Positions 8,972 through 20,019 are shown, counted from the first letter of the stretch. The stretch: 64,000 nt of DNA from Pycnococcus provasolii (GCA_938743325.2 OW568883.1:248001-312000); one strand, 5' to 3'. Notes: generated from the sequence alone by a model not told the origin. Translations and numbers: made by a program.

Positions 8972-11900
8972 TCAGTCGTTCAGTGCCAGTTTGAAAGAAA
9001 TAGGATCTGGAGATCGTGGGATGATGCCGCGAATGCCAACACGCAACGGACTTCCCTCCGGTGACGCAGGCTCCAACGCGGGCAACGGAGACCGATCGTC
9101 ATCGCTCTCCGCTCTCATGGATGGCATGGGAGGGCCTGCCGAGGCTGACGAAGCCGAGGGCGCAGATGCCTTCGCCTTACCCTTGTCCAGCCGATCTGGG
9201 CTCTGCTCCGGATCAAAACTGGAGAGCGAGTCGGAAGAATCTATCCTCTTCCCAAGCGGGCTTTTTGCCAGATCAAAGCTCGAAACAGAATTGAGGGAGC
9301 CCTTCTTGCTCATCCGGTCTGGGGTATCGAAGCTGGCAGGTGGCGCAGCAACATTCGCATCGGACCCAGACTCCTTCTTTCGATCCGGACTGCGTTCGGG
9401 ATCAAAGCTGGCGGGCGCCGCGTCAGGAGAACCGATCGTTCCGCTCGACACGGACATGCCCTTGAGCAAGTCGTCGTCAGCATTCGACAACGTCACCCAC
9501 CCGTTGGCGCTTTCGGTTGGTGCCTTCTTGTCAGCATTCGATGGCGCAGGCGCAGGTGGGTTGGTGACCGCGGCTGTTGCAGCCTTCTTCTTCTCGGATG
9601 CTTTTTCTGCCGCTCGTGCCACCATGGCACTTACGCTGACGCAGTAATCTCGGCCTCGTGCGTACTGGCGCATTGAAGATTTACGAAGTTTGTCGCAATC
9701 AATCTTCCTAGCAGCTTTCACGAGCATTTTCGTTCCTTTCAGGCTTAAGACCAAGCCATGCGAACCCTGCCTGATGCTGAATTTCGCAAACCACAAACAC
9801 TGTTTCGCCGTCACCACGAGCAGGGCATGCATGCTCTCATAATCGGGCTTTTTGATGCATTGACGAATCTCGTTGCACTCAATCTTCCTGGCGTTTTTAA
9901 TAAGGTCTCGGACAGCTTTTACGCTGTACTTGACGCCATACGTGCCCTGCTCAATGCCGAAGCCCACCTGCTCGATGCTAACGCCAACAAATCGTGGGCA
10001 CCTTTCTGACGTTGCCTTGAGCGCGAATTGCCCGATCTTGCGCAATTTGGTGCACTTAATTTTTCCGGTAACTTTCTCGAGCGCGTGAAAAGCCATCAGC
10101 GTGTAATTCAGGCTAGACGTCAGGCATGACTTCATGCGATACGAACCATGCTCGATGCCGTGGTAAGCTACCGACGAACCTGTTTCCGTCGTCGACTTCA
10201 GTGCCACTTTTGCCCGGTTTTGCATGCCGGTGTAGTCTTGGTCACGCACAAATTTCACGAGCGCGTCTCCGCGCTTTTTCACTTGCTTCACCAATGAAGA
10301 TTGCATCTCCACGATCGTTGACGAGCGTAGATTGCCCTTGCCATGCGTCAACAATCTGTGACGCCTCACCGCGAGCAAGCTTGGGCGATCCTTAGGATCT
10401 GGTTCGAGGCACCATGCTATGAGATCGTAGGCTGATTTCGCACGCTTCGCTATGGGGTAGTTCTTTGCGCGTATCTCCGCAATCTCCAAATCTTTGAGAA
10501 CTTTAAGGCGACGTTCGACATCCTCCCTAGACCACTTGGCAAGCTTTTCGAGATCTTCACGACTTAAGTTGTCGTTCTGATCGCATTGCCACAGAGATCT
10601 GCCCGTGCACAGATGGTAAAGTACAACACCAAAGCTCCATATGTCGTACGACGCATCTGCGACGTACTCAGTGGGCGACTTTTCATCCAACAGCAGCTTC
10701 GCCATCTCTGGCGCACAAAACGCTGTCGAAGGCTTCTTTTTACCAAATGAGTGTCCAATCGTGCACGAGCAGTCGAGATCTATCATGCGCCACCGCCCGT
10801 CGAGAAACATCACGTTCAGAGGCTTAATACCGCCGTGCATGATGCCACGAGTGTATTCCATGCGGTTCGTGTATCGCATGTAGCGCGAGTGCATGTGTTG
10901 CATGTTCTCGGTAATGTCATTTGCCACCATCAAAGATCTGTGCCAGTCTTTTCCCGCAAAATTCTCGTTCACTAGCGCGCCTTGCAACCCTCTATTCGAC
11001 TGTGGCATGACCAGGCAGTACTGCATGCCATGAAGATATGAGCGCTTCCAAACCGCGTGGAGGAAGGGAGGGCACGATTCGTCGTAGCACGTTTCGATTC
11101 CAACGACGAATTTCGCGTCAATCTTTTGCCTCCTGCGGAAGTTACGCTCTCTGTCAAATTGGTCACGATCGCACATGAACTTGAGCGCCACGCGCTTTTT
11201 GCTCTGGCGGTCGTCAGCCAGCATCACGACGCATGTTTTGCTGCGATGAGCTACTTCATTCAGCTCGTATCGCCCCATGAAGTACTTCACGAGTTTCAGT
11301 GCGTCGATGATTGCCTGATCTCCAGACGCGAGCGCGATGTTCCACGGCGTGCGCCCATTGTTGTCAACCATGTCAATGCTTGACGGACACCTCGTGGTGA
11401 TGAAATCGATCAGCTCCGCGGAAACAGGCTTCTTGTCCAACGCCCAATGCAACGGCAGCTTGCCGTCCACATCTTTATGCGTAACGGCGTCGGCATTCGC
11501 GTCTAGAAGCAGCTTCATCACGTCCAGCGTTGCGCCCTTCTCTAAGGCAATGTGTGAGGGAAGCATGCCTCGCTTATCAGCGTGCTTGACCGCGTCCCTC
11601 ATGGCTTCACCGTGGGCGTCTAGCAACAGCTTTAGCGCATCCAACGAAGCGCCCTTTTCCAAAGCCAGGTGCAGCGGCAGCCTGCCTCTGCTGTCCGCAA
11701 GTCTTGCGGCGGCGGTATTTGCTGAGAGCAGGAGCTTAAGCACGTCCAACGACGCGCCCTTCTCCAAATCTATGTCAGAAGGACGCTTTCCTCGTTTATC
11801 TGCATGCATCACGGCATCTGCGTTTGCACGCAGCAACTCTTTCAGCACGTCCAGCGACGCACCCTTCTCCAAAGCTATGTGAAGTGGCAGCATGCCGCTT

Positions 11901-13012
11901 CTGTCCGCGTGCTTCGCAGCATCGGCGTATGCGGCGAGCAGCATCTTCACAATATCGAGCGGCGCGCCGTTTTCGAGGACCCAGTGCAGCGGCAGATTGG
12001 AATTGCCAGCCTTATGCTTAGCCGCTTCGGGATTTGCGTCGAGCAGCATCTTCAGCATATCCATCGGCGCGCGCCTCTGCAGTGCAATATTCAACGGCAG
12101 CATGCCGTCGTCGTCTGCGTGCTTCGTGGCGGCAGGATTCGCGTCGATCAGGAGCTTCACAATATCAAGCGACACGCCGTTCTCCACAACCCAGTGCAGC
12201 GGCAGCATGCCTCGTTTATCTGCGTGAGTCATTGCGCCAGGATTCGCGTTCACGAGCAGTTTGAGCACCTCTATCGACGTACCCAAGTCCAGAGCCCAGT
12301 GCAAGGGAAGCCTTCCATTTCTGTCCATGTGCTTCACGGCGTCGACGTGCGCGCTGAGCAGCAGCTTAACGACGTCGACAGAAGAGTCCATCGCGAGAGC
12401 CCAGTGCAAGGGAAGCTCGCCGTCGTTGTCTGGTTGCTTCGCGGAGTCTCCGTATGCGTCTAGCAGCAGCTTCAGCACGTCCAGCGAAGCTCCTTTCCGC
12501 AAAGCCCAGTGCAGCGGCAGCAAACCTCTACTGTCGGCGTGCGTCAGCGCGTCTTCCGCGGTCTTCGGGGGTGACGTGTCGGTCGTGCGCGTCGAGAAAT
12601 CGAACGACGCGACGTCGGGAAGGTGCACGTCGAGCAGGAGCTTTACCACTTCCAAGGGCGCACCTTTTGCTAGTGCGAAGTGCAGGGGCAACCTTCCATC
12701 CTTGTCTGCGGTGTATATGCCGTTTGCGTCGGTATTCTCAAGGATGAGCTTCAGCACATCCAGCGACGTACTTTTTTGCGGAGCAAGGTGCAGGGGTAAG
12801 CACCCTTCCGCGCTTAGTCTTGTGCAAGCTTCTGGGTACAGCTCGAGTAGTTTTCGCACGAGGCTTATGGGTGCGCACACCTCGAGCGCCCAGTGCAGCG
12901 GCAGTCTTTTCGTTTCGTCCGGTACGCGCGCGAACTGCGGGTGTTCGTTTAAGAGTCGTTCTGCGCGCGCCATGTCCTTCTCCTTGAGCGCGTCGACGAG
13001 CTCCGGAGACAT
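8972..13012 (-). CDS. Ankyrin-repeat protein with pseudokinase domain and novel C-terminal triple repeat
   Basis: The 1346-residue protein has three parts. Residues 35-570 hold about 15 ankyrin-type repeats at 35-residue spacing, recognised by LPLHWALEKGASLDVLKLLL-like units. Residues 580-888 form a protein kinase fold: VALK lysine at 611, APE as CAPEM (766-770), DIWSFGVVLY (790-799) and DRPS (875). The catalytic loop reads HGGIKPLN (726-733) in place of HRDxKxxN, and the DFG position reads DLD (745-747), so the base Asp is missing and it is probably a pseudokinase. Residues 920-1140 hold three degenerate copies of a repeat ending KIxCxxLR. The C-terminus has four SFDxxxSPxR-like segments with Ser-Pro sites. 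There is no signal or membrane segment. It is likely a signalling scaffold; partners are unknown. Confidence 0.85.
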   Translation of the reverse strand: MSPELVDALKEKDMARAERLLNEHPQFARVPDETKRLPLHWALEVCAPISLVRKLLELYPEACTRLSAEGCLPLHLAPQKSTSLDVLKLILENTDANGIYTADKDGRLPLHFALAKGAPLEVVKLLLDVHLPDVASFDFSTRTTDTSPPKTAEDALTHADSRGLLPLHWALRKGASLDVLKLLLDAYGDSAKQPDNDGELPLHWALAMDSSVDVVKLLLSAHVDAVKHMDRNGRLPLHWALDLGTSIEVLKLLVNANPGAMTHADKRGMLPLHWVVENGVSLDIVKLLIDANPAATKHADDDGMLPLNIALQRRAPMDMLKMLLDANPEAAKHKAGNSNLPLHWVLENGAPLDIVKMLLAAYADAAKHADRSGMLPLHIALEKGASLDVLKELLRANADAVMHADKRGKRPSDIDLEKGASLDVLKLLLSANTAAARLADSRGRLPLHLALEKGASLDALKLLLDAHGEAMRDAVKHADKRGMLPSHIALEKGATLDVMKLLLDANADAVTHKDVDGKLPLHWALDKKPVSAELIDFITTRCPSSIDMVDNNGRTPWNIALASGDQAIIDALKLVKYFMGRYELNEVAHRSKTCVVMLADDRQSKKRVALKFMCDRDQFDRERNFRRRQKIDAKFVVGIETCYDESCPPFLHAVWKRSYLHGMQYCLVMPQSNRGLQGALVNENFAGKDWHRSLMVANDITENMQHMHSRYMRYTNRMEYTRGIMHGGIKPLNVMFLDGRWRMIDLDCSCTIGHSFGKKKPSTAFCAPEMAKLLLDEKSPTEYVADASYDIWSFGVVLYHLCTGRSLWQCDQNDNLSREDLEKLAKWSREDVERRLKVLKDLEIAEIRAKNYPIAKRAKSAYDLIAWCLEPDPKDRPSLLAVRRHRLLTHGKGNLRSSTIVEMQSSLVKQVKKRGDALVKFVRDQDYTGMQNRAKVALKSTTETGSSVAYHGIEHGSYRMKSCLTSSLNYTLMAFHALEKVTGKIKCTKLRKIGQFALKATSERCPRFVGVSIEQVGFGIEQGTYGVKYSVKAVRDLIKNARKIECNEIRQCIKKPDYESMHALLVVTAKQCLWFAKFSIRQGSHGLVLSLKGTKMLVKAARKIDCDKLRKSSMRQYARGRDYCVSVSAMVARAAEKASEKKKAATAAVTNPPAPAPSNADKKAPTESANGWVTLSNADDDLLKGMSVSSGTIGSPDAAPASFDPERSPDRKKESGSDANVAAPPASFDTPDRMSKKGSLNSVSSFDLAKSPLGKRIDSSDSLSSFDPEQSPDRLDKGKAKASAPSASSASAGPPMPSMRAESDDDRSPLPALEPASPEGSPLRVGIRGIIPRSPDPISFKLALND

Positions 13013-13769
13013 GGTGAGACGACAAGAGTGATTAGAAAGAGCTTGGTTCGTTTTCCCGGTGGGCCGCAGTTCCGTTCACCGAGTAAAGTCTGCAGAAAAC
13101 GAGACCGTGATAAGCAAGTGCAAGACTTGTAGTCTACCCGTAAAGGTCTGACGTGTATGTTGGGGAAAAAGCACTGGGAAGGGAAGGTGCACAAGAATGA
13201 AGACGCGAGAAGGAAGAAAGGCGGAACACTCCAAGAGGACTCCAACCACTTGTGCAAGAGCTGAGAGCAGAGAACCACGTATGTAAGGGTAGTCTAAGGT
13301 TACGGCTGTGTCTCTGCAGTGCGGCTGTGGATAACGTATCTCAGGTTCACCTTAGGCTAGGCGTGTAGACTACTATTATGGCCGAGTAGTGCTGTGTGTG
13401 AGCTGTGTTCTGTTATGGCTTAAGGATGTCCGTCGGGCGATTCGTCTCGTCTGCCTGTCTGCTGTGGTGTTTCCGGAGAAAAGGCTCGTTGAGAGCGACT
13501 AGGGTAGTACTACGTTCCGGTGCGGTTTTACTTCGGGCTTAAGTAGTGCTCTGGAGATGCAGATTCGCTCTCCGTCCGTGCCATGTGGTGGTGGTGGTGT
13601 CGACAAGCAGAGGGAGATGCAGAAAATCTCCACCGCCTTGTCCGAAGATCCGGTCCAGGTGCCAGGGAGGGTCGGCCGCCGCTCCCCGCCTGGGGTTGGC
13701 GGGCCGCTCACACGCGTTTGTGGCGTGCCCAATGTGCCGTGTGCGGAAAAGCAATCAAGGCCCGGGGTA
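13013..13769. other. Intergenic, no gene recognised
   Basis: Presumed promoter region of the ankyrin gene followed by non-coding sequence. It includes a GACTACTATTATGG stretch near 13369 that loosely resembles the recurrent ACTATCGTA motif. Short open frames at 13499-13828 occur on both strands with no recognisable protein and overlap each other. The last ten bases (13760-13769) are the left copy of the target duplication of the element that follows. Confidence 0.5.
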
Positions 13770-14010
13770 TTAGAAGGAGCTCCTGGGTATAAGAAATGAC
13801 ATTTCGTGGGTATAGCGATTCTGGACAAATTTGGTCGGGAGGGTTAGGTTAGGTTAGGGTTAGGGTTAGGGTTAGGGTTAGGTTTATAACAGTAAAATGG
13901 TCGAGGCCAAGTTAAACCCTAATCTGAAAGTTGTCTCGACCAAATGTCTCGACCAAAAGTTCGCTATACCCACGAAATGTCATTTCTTATACCCAGGAGC
14001 TCCCTCTAGT
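13770..14010. mobile_element. Foldback (MITE-like) element with telomeric-repeat core and 10-bp target duplication
   Basis: Perfect 43-bp inverted arms lie at 13776-13818 and 13961-14003 (GGAGCTCCTGGGTATAAGAA at the outer end). They extend outward to near-matching termini ([CT]TAGA[AG]GGAGCTCC) and inward imperfectly through (C)AAATTTGGTCG / TCGACCAAATG. The core at 13842-13883 is a TTAGGG tandem array. The unit is flanked by a perfect direct repeat GCCCGGGGTA (13760-13769 and 14011-14020), the expected footprint of a transposition event. It encodes no transposase and is therefore non-autonomous. Confidence 0.8.
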
Positions 14011-14426
14011 GCCCGGGGTAGGGTTAGGGTTACGCAAAAAAAAGGATTTGGGCTCTGCGTCTTGGTTTGGTTTGAAAAGAGCTTGAAAAGAGGGAAAACA
14101 AACTTGCCAATACTGTAATTTTTATGCGAGAGACGCGGACGTTTCTTGAGCGATTTGCAGGGAAAACCTTACACCGGTGACCGTATTTTTGTATTTTTGT
14201 ACTTTTGACCGTGGTCCATCATACACTGCAATTCTCCAGGGAAGCCATGATTTTATGCAAATGAAACACGGAATATCTCGAGAATTGAAAAAAAAAGCCT
14301 TCCAAACTGGCAGATATGTTTCAGACTTTCAAATGTGACGTCCCGATTTCGGGGTTTGACGGGTCGTCCTCATTCAAAACGAGCAAAGACGAGGCTTTAC
14401 GTCCATCATGGTTACACACAAAATTT
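14011..14426. other. Intergenic with short telomere-like tail
   Basis: Starts with the right copy of the 10-bp duplication, followed by GGGTTAGGGTTACG (14019-14033). AT-rich sequence with homopolymer runs follows, up to the convergent 3' end of the BPI/PqiA gene. No gene is supported. Confidence 0.5.
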
Positions 14427-17400
14427 TCACATCTCACTCATCTGCGAACCCTGTCGCCGGTGCCTCGCAACGCGCTGTAGGCTCACGCGATCCTCCGCAT
14501 GCCACGCATCTGAGAGCTTGCCCACGCAAGCCTCACCTGCCCAACCAAGTAGAAGTGACGCGAGCAGAAGAGGCGCGCCGATGCCGACGTAAGATGCCTT
14601 CACCGAAAAGCAGCTGTCAACATGCATGTAGCGATTAAGAAGGCTGTTAATCGCGTCGCAGTTGTGCCCAACGATTGCGTGCGCGAACAAGCTGAGCTCG
14701 AGCACGGCGGCAAAAACGCTCACCAAGAAGGCATCCAGCCCATCAAAGGCGCGCGCGTGCTCCGCACTAGCCGCCACCACATCCAGCACGCGAGCAAACG
14801 TGTGAGGTGCCGATGAGGATGGTCGGTAAACGGCGGCGGTGGCGCGCGCCGAAGGACACAGCGCGCGCTCCATGCAGAGAAGCGCGGCCCATGTAGCTGT
14901 CAGGATGAGCTTTGCAATCGGCGCTACTATTGTGGTGGCTATGAAAACAACCTGGATCAGGCGCGCTCCGTGGCGACTCCACGGGCCCTTTGCTCCCGCC
15001 GCCGAGCATATGGCAGATGCGAGACTGTACAAGCTCAGGTCGCGAGTCCGTGAAGTTTTCTCCGATGCGTCGAGAAGCCAGCCCGTGGCGCCATCGAAGC
15101 TTATCCGCACCGTTGCCGCGCGCATGCCAATCACAAAGCATGTTAAGCTCGCGATGAGCACGGAAAATGACACGACGGCAAGGCATGCGAGTCTGCCAGG
15201 TCTACGCATGAACGGGGAAAATGCGGGTTGCAGATTGACGAGCTGCAGATCGTCTCCCGTTGCGGGCGATACTGAAGACGATTCGACGTGTGAAACGCAT
15301 CCACCGTCGGCATTGCCCACGTCCTCCTCCTCCTCCTCCTCCTCCTCCTCCTGCTGCTCCGAAGAAACGTTTTCATAAGCACCGGGCACCAAAGACCGCC
15401 GCATCAGCGACGCCGCCATCTTCTCCTCTTCCTCAATCACGTAGTGGCATCGAAGTTGCGCCGAGCTCAGCACTAAGCTCACGAATGCAGCAAGCACGAA
15501 ACCGTAAATCCCCCATCCGGGGCTCACGGCAAGGTCCAGGTGCACACTCGCCACCGAACTGCTGCTGTTGCCACCGCTATCAGCATCATCACTTCGCAAA
15601 TGCATGATATCCTCCGAAACGTGGATCGCTATGCGAAATGCGACAATCATCATTGCCATGACGTACACATCCACGAGACTCCATCGCCCAAGGGCATCGA
15701 GCACGCGGAGCAGCTGCTTGCGTCGAAACATGGAAAATGCTAGCCAGCTGCTCGACTCTAATGCCACCGGCATCATCCAGCACGCCACGAGGCTAGCAAG
15801 CTTGGCGTATGGCCAAATACCGCTGAAAAGTCCAATCAGGATTGCAAGGAAGTACACTTGCGACGTCCACATCTCTTGCACCGAACTCTTCAGAGAGAAT
15901 TGAAAAAGTACCGGCAGATCGCCGCGAGTGCCAGGTGCGCTGTGTCCATCGGCGGTGGCATTGTTGCCATCGCCGCTGCCCACACTTGTCACTCGAATTT
16001 GCCCACCAATCTCCGCACCCACCGAAAGGTTGCTGGACAAGAACAGTCCCGCAACAATCGCAATTTCGGCGAGCATGAGAGACACCGCGTAGATTGACCA
16101 AACGCTAAAATGTGCATTCTTGTTCATCTCCATGCTCTCACTCGTTCTCCTCCTCGCTACCACAGCTTCTTCTTCCTCATCATCTTCGTCGTAGAAGTCA
16201 TGCTTATCGTCGTCGTCAGCATTGTTGCCTTCCTTCTCAACGACAACCCGGCCATTTATGCACATTTGGTGAGCGAGAGACCGCTCTGGTGGGAATGAGG
16301 TGCAACATCGTAGCACACGTCCTCTCCGTCCAAGGCGTCCGTGGTGCACTTCTTCCACCTCATGTTCCTCGCGTGGAGCGGTATCAATCAGCGGCTCGTT
16401 CACGTCGGTGCTATCAGCTAGAGCCGATCTCTCTCGCAAGTTTGCGAAGAAACGGATCGTGCACTGGATAAACCAAAGTGCGAGAGATGTCAGCACAGGA
16501 ATGGCGACTACGGCGATGGCGAGAATGTATCCTAGAATTTGCACAACCCCTGTCGCGCCACTATCATGCGCGTCCCAGTGCGGAGCATCGGCGGAAGGAG
16601 ACGGGCATTGCTCAGGTTGCGATACATTGCGCGCGTGGTCAAGCGTCTGTTTCAGGAATGTGTTCGCCGCTCGTCGCCATGGCCCGTTCAACGCGCCACG
16701 CAATGCTGCCTCGATTGTTGGGCTGTACACCGAAAGCGCCGACGACACGATGTTGCTTACCGCGGCGTCAATCTGCCTCTCAAGTGCACCAGATGCAGAT
16801 TCACTGTTGCGACCTTCCACGACAATGGATACAGATGCTGGAGCAACGCCACGTGCGTCAATGTTGTCGATGCGGGTTGCGCGCAGAGCTGGGACGACGC
16901 AGTCTCCAAAGTCGCGTGCATACTGTGTCGGCTGGATATCGCGCCATAACCTTGCATCCACCTCAAGCGCGGCAGCAGCATCAAGAGAAATTGGCGATGC
17001 GAAAGATGCGCGCACACCAAACGACTCCTGAAGGTTTTGTGACGTCTTGTTGTTGGGCGACCCAGCGTTCGCGTCGATGCAGACATTCATCTGCACGTCG
17101 AGCTGTGTGAGCACGAGCCGACCACGAAGCGAGGATGCGCTTCTGCCGCCATCGACGACGAGAGGCGCGAAGCGCGCAACGCCATCGACGGGAATGGTGA
17201 TCGCCGCGTCGCTCGCAGAAAATTTCACCGAGCCTCCTCCAGCAATGATGGAGGAGGGGAGAGGTAAGTGGGCGTGCCATAGACTTGGTCCGTTCATGGG
17301 TAACGTCAAGCTTGCCTCCGTCGTGTGCGGGCTCGTCGCGCTGGGTGGCAGTGTACGCGACCACGTCGTCAAGGCTGCGGACATGCCTTCGCTGCCAATT

Positions 17401-17828
17401 GCATCGTCCGCGAGAAATGCGGCGGCACGTGCGTAAGCACTGTGCGTCCAGTCTACGAAGTGGCTGTTGTTTGGTTCTCTGCTGTTGCTGTTGCCGTCGT
17501 CGTCGTCGTTGTCAGGAAAGACTGCGGGCACGTGCTCTTGTGCATATGGCGCGACGACGCGGTTGACGAAATCTTGCACGATGTCCGTTCCATTCCTTGT
17601 TAGAAAAGCCTTTGTCTGGTCGCACACGTACGACGAAAGGAACTGCTCAAGTTGAGAAGCCAGCTCTTCCTTGAGCAAGTCAAGTATCCAGCTCGACGAG
17701 CCGGAAAAGTGCAGGTGAGTCACCGCAAGTCGCGTCGTGCAGCTACTCACGTTGATGTGGTGTGGGACTGGCAAGCTTTGCTGCTGCATTAGTGTGCTGC
17801 TCTGCACGTCGACGAGCACGCGAATGTT

Positions 17829-17860
<32 letters not shown>

Positions 17861-18425
17861 GGAGTTGGTCGTTCAGAACGTCCATCCACGCTGTACCCTC
17901 TTTCTCCGGCGACCCAAGCGCTATAGCCACACCACCGCTCGCCTTGATGTGGGGCCAGCTCGTTTGCCTTGCGTGCCAGTTCGCGGCGCACGACAGTGTG
18001 AGCCCGCCCACACGAGCGAGCAGTGCGAGTCTGCTTTCTTGTGCCTCGCTACCATCATCGTTTGTCGTCCCCTCGTTCGGGTTCGTTTTCCCCGGCACTG
18101 GCACGACGGCGAGCGTTTTGAGTTCGATGCCGGTGCACATGAGGTCGCGCACTTGTACGTCTGCTTTTCCCTGCAGGTTGACATTTAGCACGGGCACGCG
18201 TATGCGTATGCGCGCGAGCCATCGGCGCAGACGGTTCGGGACTTTCTCCGAAGAGGAATCACAAAGGGGCGCGGACTCGTCTGAGTTCTGAGGAGGGAAC
18301 AGCCGGAGCTTGAGATGCGTGACATCATGCGCATGCGACGAGGACGAGGACGAGACCGCAGGAAGAGGAAGAGCCAGCGCGAGAAGCAGAAGCAGAAGCA
18401 GAAGGCGCAACTGCAACAACGCCAT
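14427..18425 (-). CDS. BPI-like lipid-binding ectodomain fused to PqiA-like membrane domains
   Basis: This 1332-residue protein starts with a signal peptide (Leu-rich, about 1-24). Residues 35-600 look like an extracytosolic lipid-binding module of the BPI/LBP (TULIP) type: amphipathic strands, conserved Cys around CTGI (96) and SCAANW (144), a long helix with SLW/LPxP-type repeats, and a second half rich in VxFxASDAAITIPVDG. A transmembrane helix follows (about 625-652). Residues 772-935 resemble PqiA: helices around LAEIAIVAGLFL and LAILIGLFSGIWPYAKL, then RRKQLLRVLDALGRWSLVDV, the PqiA hallmark (910-920). A second, weaker PqiA-like set of helices occupies about 1090-1320. Acidic runs sit in loops (188-198, 735-752). 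PqiA belongs to bacterial envelope lipid transport with MCE proteins, so a membrane lipid-transfer role is inferred. Confidence 0.7.
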
Positions 18426-18741
18426 GGAACTCCAATCCGTCCAAGAAGGAGCTCGGGAGTAAAATGTAAATTCCGCGGTGCGGTGGTCAAATCTACACGA
18501 CCGAAGTGGTGGTCAGACCCACCCCTACACCGGGTAGGTACTCGGAAATGCCACGCACGCTTCGACTCGTCAAAAAATCCTTCGGAAATCGCGTGGACCC
18601 GAATTATTATTCGGGGTTAGGGGTCCGAGAAGAGAAGCTTTTGGACAGGGAGATTAAGTTCGGGGTTAGGAGATTAGAAATCTATGGAGAATCTATGGCG
18701 TCACTCGCCTAGGGTATAATAACACCTTAGTTAGTTATACT
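18426..18741. other. Intergenic, promoter side of the BPI/PqiA gene
   Basis: Holds the 5' flank of the gene starting at 18425 and the 3' flank of the BCCIP-like gene. GGGGTTAGG occurs twice (about 18613 and 18663). A TATAAT-like TAGGGTATAATAAC lies near 18711. No gene is seen. Confidence 0.45.
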
Positions 18742-19956
18742 TCATGCAGGGTGAGGCACGCTTGCGTTCGGACCCAGAAGCTGCTCGAGCTCGCGACGCG
18801 CAGCCTTGACGTGCTTGCGCAGCACCAGCGCGACGACGCGACGCTCGCGAGGGCCCTTGCGACGCGCCTCGGAGGCGGTGTCCGCGTCGGGGTGAGGAGG
18901 AACCGCAAAGTCGAACGCCCAGCTCGCGTGCCGGGTCAGCACGTAGTCCTCCGCACGGGGGAAGGCGAGGCGCTCCGCAAGAGACATCGGCGAGTCATCC
19001 GCACCTGCTCCCGCCGAAGCGTCAGCCTTGCGCTGCTTCTTCTTAGGCGCACGCTCCTTCGCCTTGCCCTTGCCCTTGCGTTTGCGCTTGGCGGACGCGT
19101 CGTCGTCTTCGTCGTCTTCGTCGTCGTCGTCGTCGTCGCTGTCTCCGCCGTCGCCGTCGTTGTCAGGCTCATAGCAACGGCCAAATATGAGAAAACGCTT
19201 CGCTGCCTGAAACTCCGCGCGCTTCGCCTTGTCCTTCTCATCCTCCGCAGCCCAGTCCACTTCATCGAATATCGCTTGCGCGAGCGGCGCTGCGAGCTCC
19301 GCGGGAGCGTTGTAGAGTCGTTCAGAAACGACGAGAAATGTGCCATCCTTATCCCACGCCTCCTCGAAGCGTGTTCTCGTATCCACCGTGGGTGCATGCG
19401 CTCTGATGTACCGCCTGACTGGGTTGAGTGCACGCGAGGCGACGTCGCCGAGACGACGCTTCTTCCCTTGGATGCTTAGAGGCACCGCTAGTGCCACCGG
19501 ACCTTCGTCGGCGTTGTATGGAAGCGGCATGTCTTCGTCGTCTCCCTTTTCGTCACCTTCAGCCACTGTGCGAACGACAGTTCCCACTCGAGGCTGGTCG
19601 AGAAACAGCTCGAACATCGCCGTCGCATCGAGCGCGTCGTAGTCCAGATATCTTCTCAATAGCGACGCAACGCCGATGCGATCTTGCGCTACGACGTTTC
19701 GAAAGTCGAGCTCAACATTCACTGGCTCGTCGTCAAACTCCTCCTCCTCTTCTTCGTCGTCCAACTCGTCGTCGTCGTCGTCCAACTCGTCGTCATCATC
19801 GTCGTCATCGTCGTCATCGTCGTCCAACTCGTCGTCGAATTCCTCTGAGTCGTCGTTTAAGTGCTCCTCTCCGTCGTCCAGCTCCTCCTCCTCCTCCTCC
19901 TCCTCCTCCTCCTCCTCTTCCTCTTCTTCTAAGTGCTTTTTGGACGGACGTGGTTC

Positions 19957-19988
<32 letters not shown>

Positions 19989-20019
19989 CGCGTTTTTGAC
20001 TTTTCTTCGTTTTCGGCAT
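18742..20019 (-). CDS. BCCIP/Bcp1-family protein
   Basis: The 425-residue protein has a Gly- and Asp/Glu-rich N-terminus and then a BCCIP/Bcp1 core (about 115-310): VNVELDFRNVVAQDRIGV, LLRRYLDYDALD, LDQPRVGTVVRT, VALAVPLSIQGKKRR, LYNAPAELAAPLAQAIFDEV with DWAAEDE, and FLIFGRCYE. In yeast Bcp1 acts in nuclear export and as chaperone of a ribosomal protein; in animals BCCIP binds BRCA2, p21 and a ribosomal protein. Nuclear function is inferred from the family. The C-terminus has a basic KRKRKGKGKAKERAPKKK segment (nuclear localisation) and a short tail. The frame continues upstream to a TTG at 20088, with an ATG at 20073 as the second choice. ATG 20019 (MPKTKKSQKR) is chosen because it gives a basic start. 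Confidence 0.8.

Noticed and set aside
13499-13828. Several open frames in the 13.5-13.8 kb region on both strands
   Set aside because: They overlap each other, have skewed composition and match nothing.
13842-13883. TTAGGG array as chromosome end
   Set aside because: It has genes on both sides and lies inside inverted arms with a target duplication.
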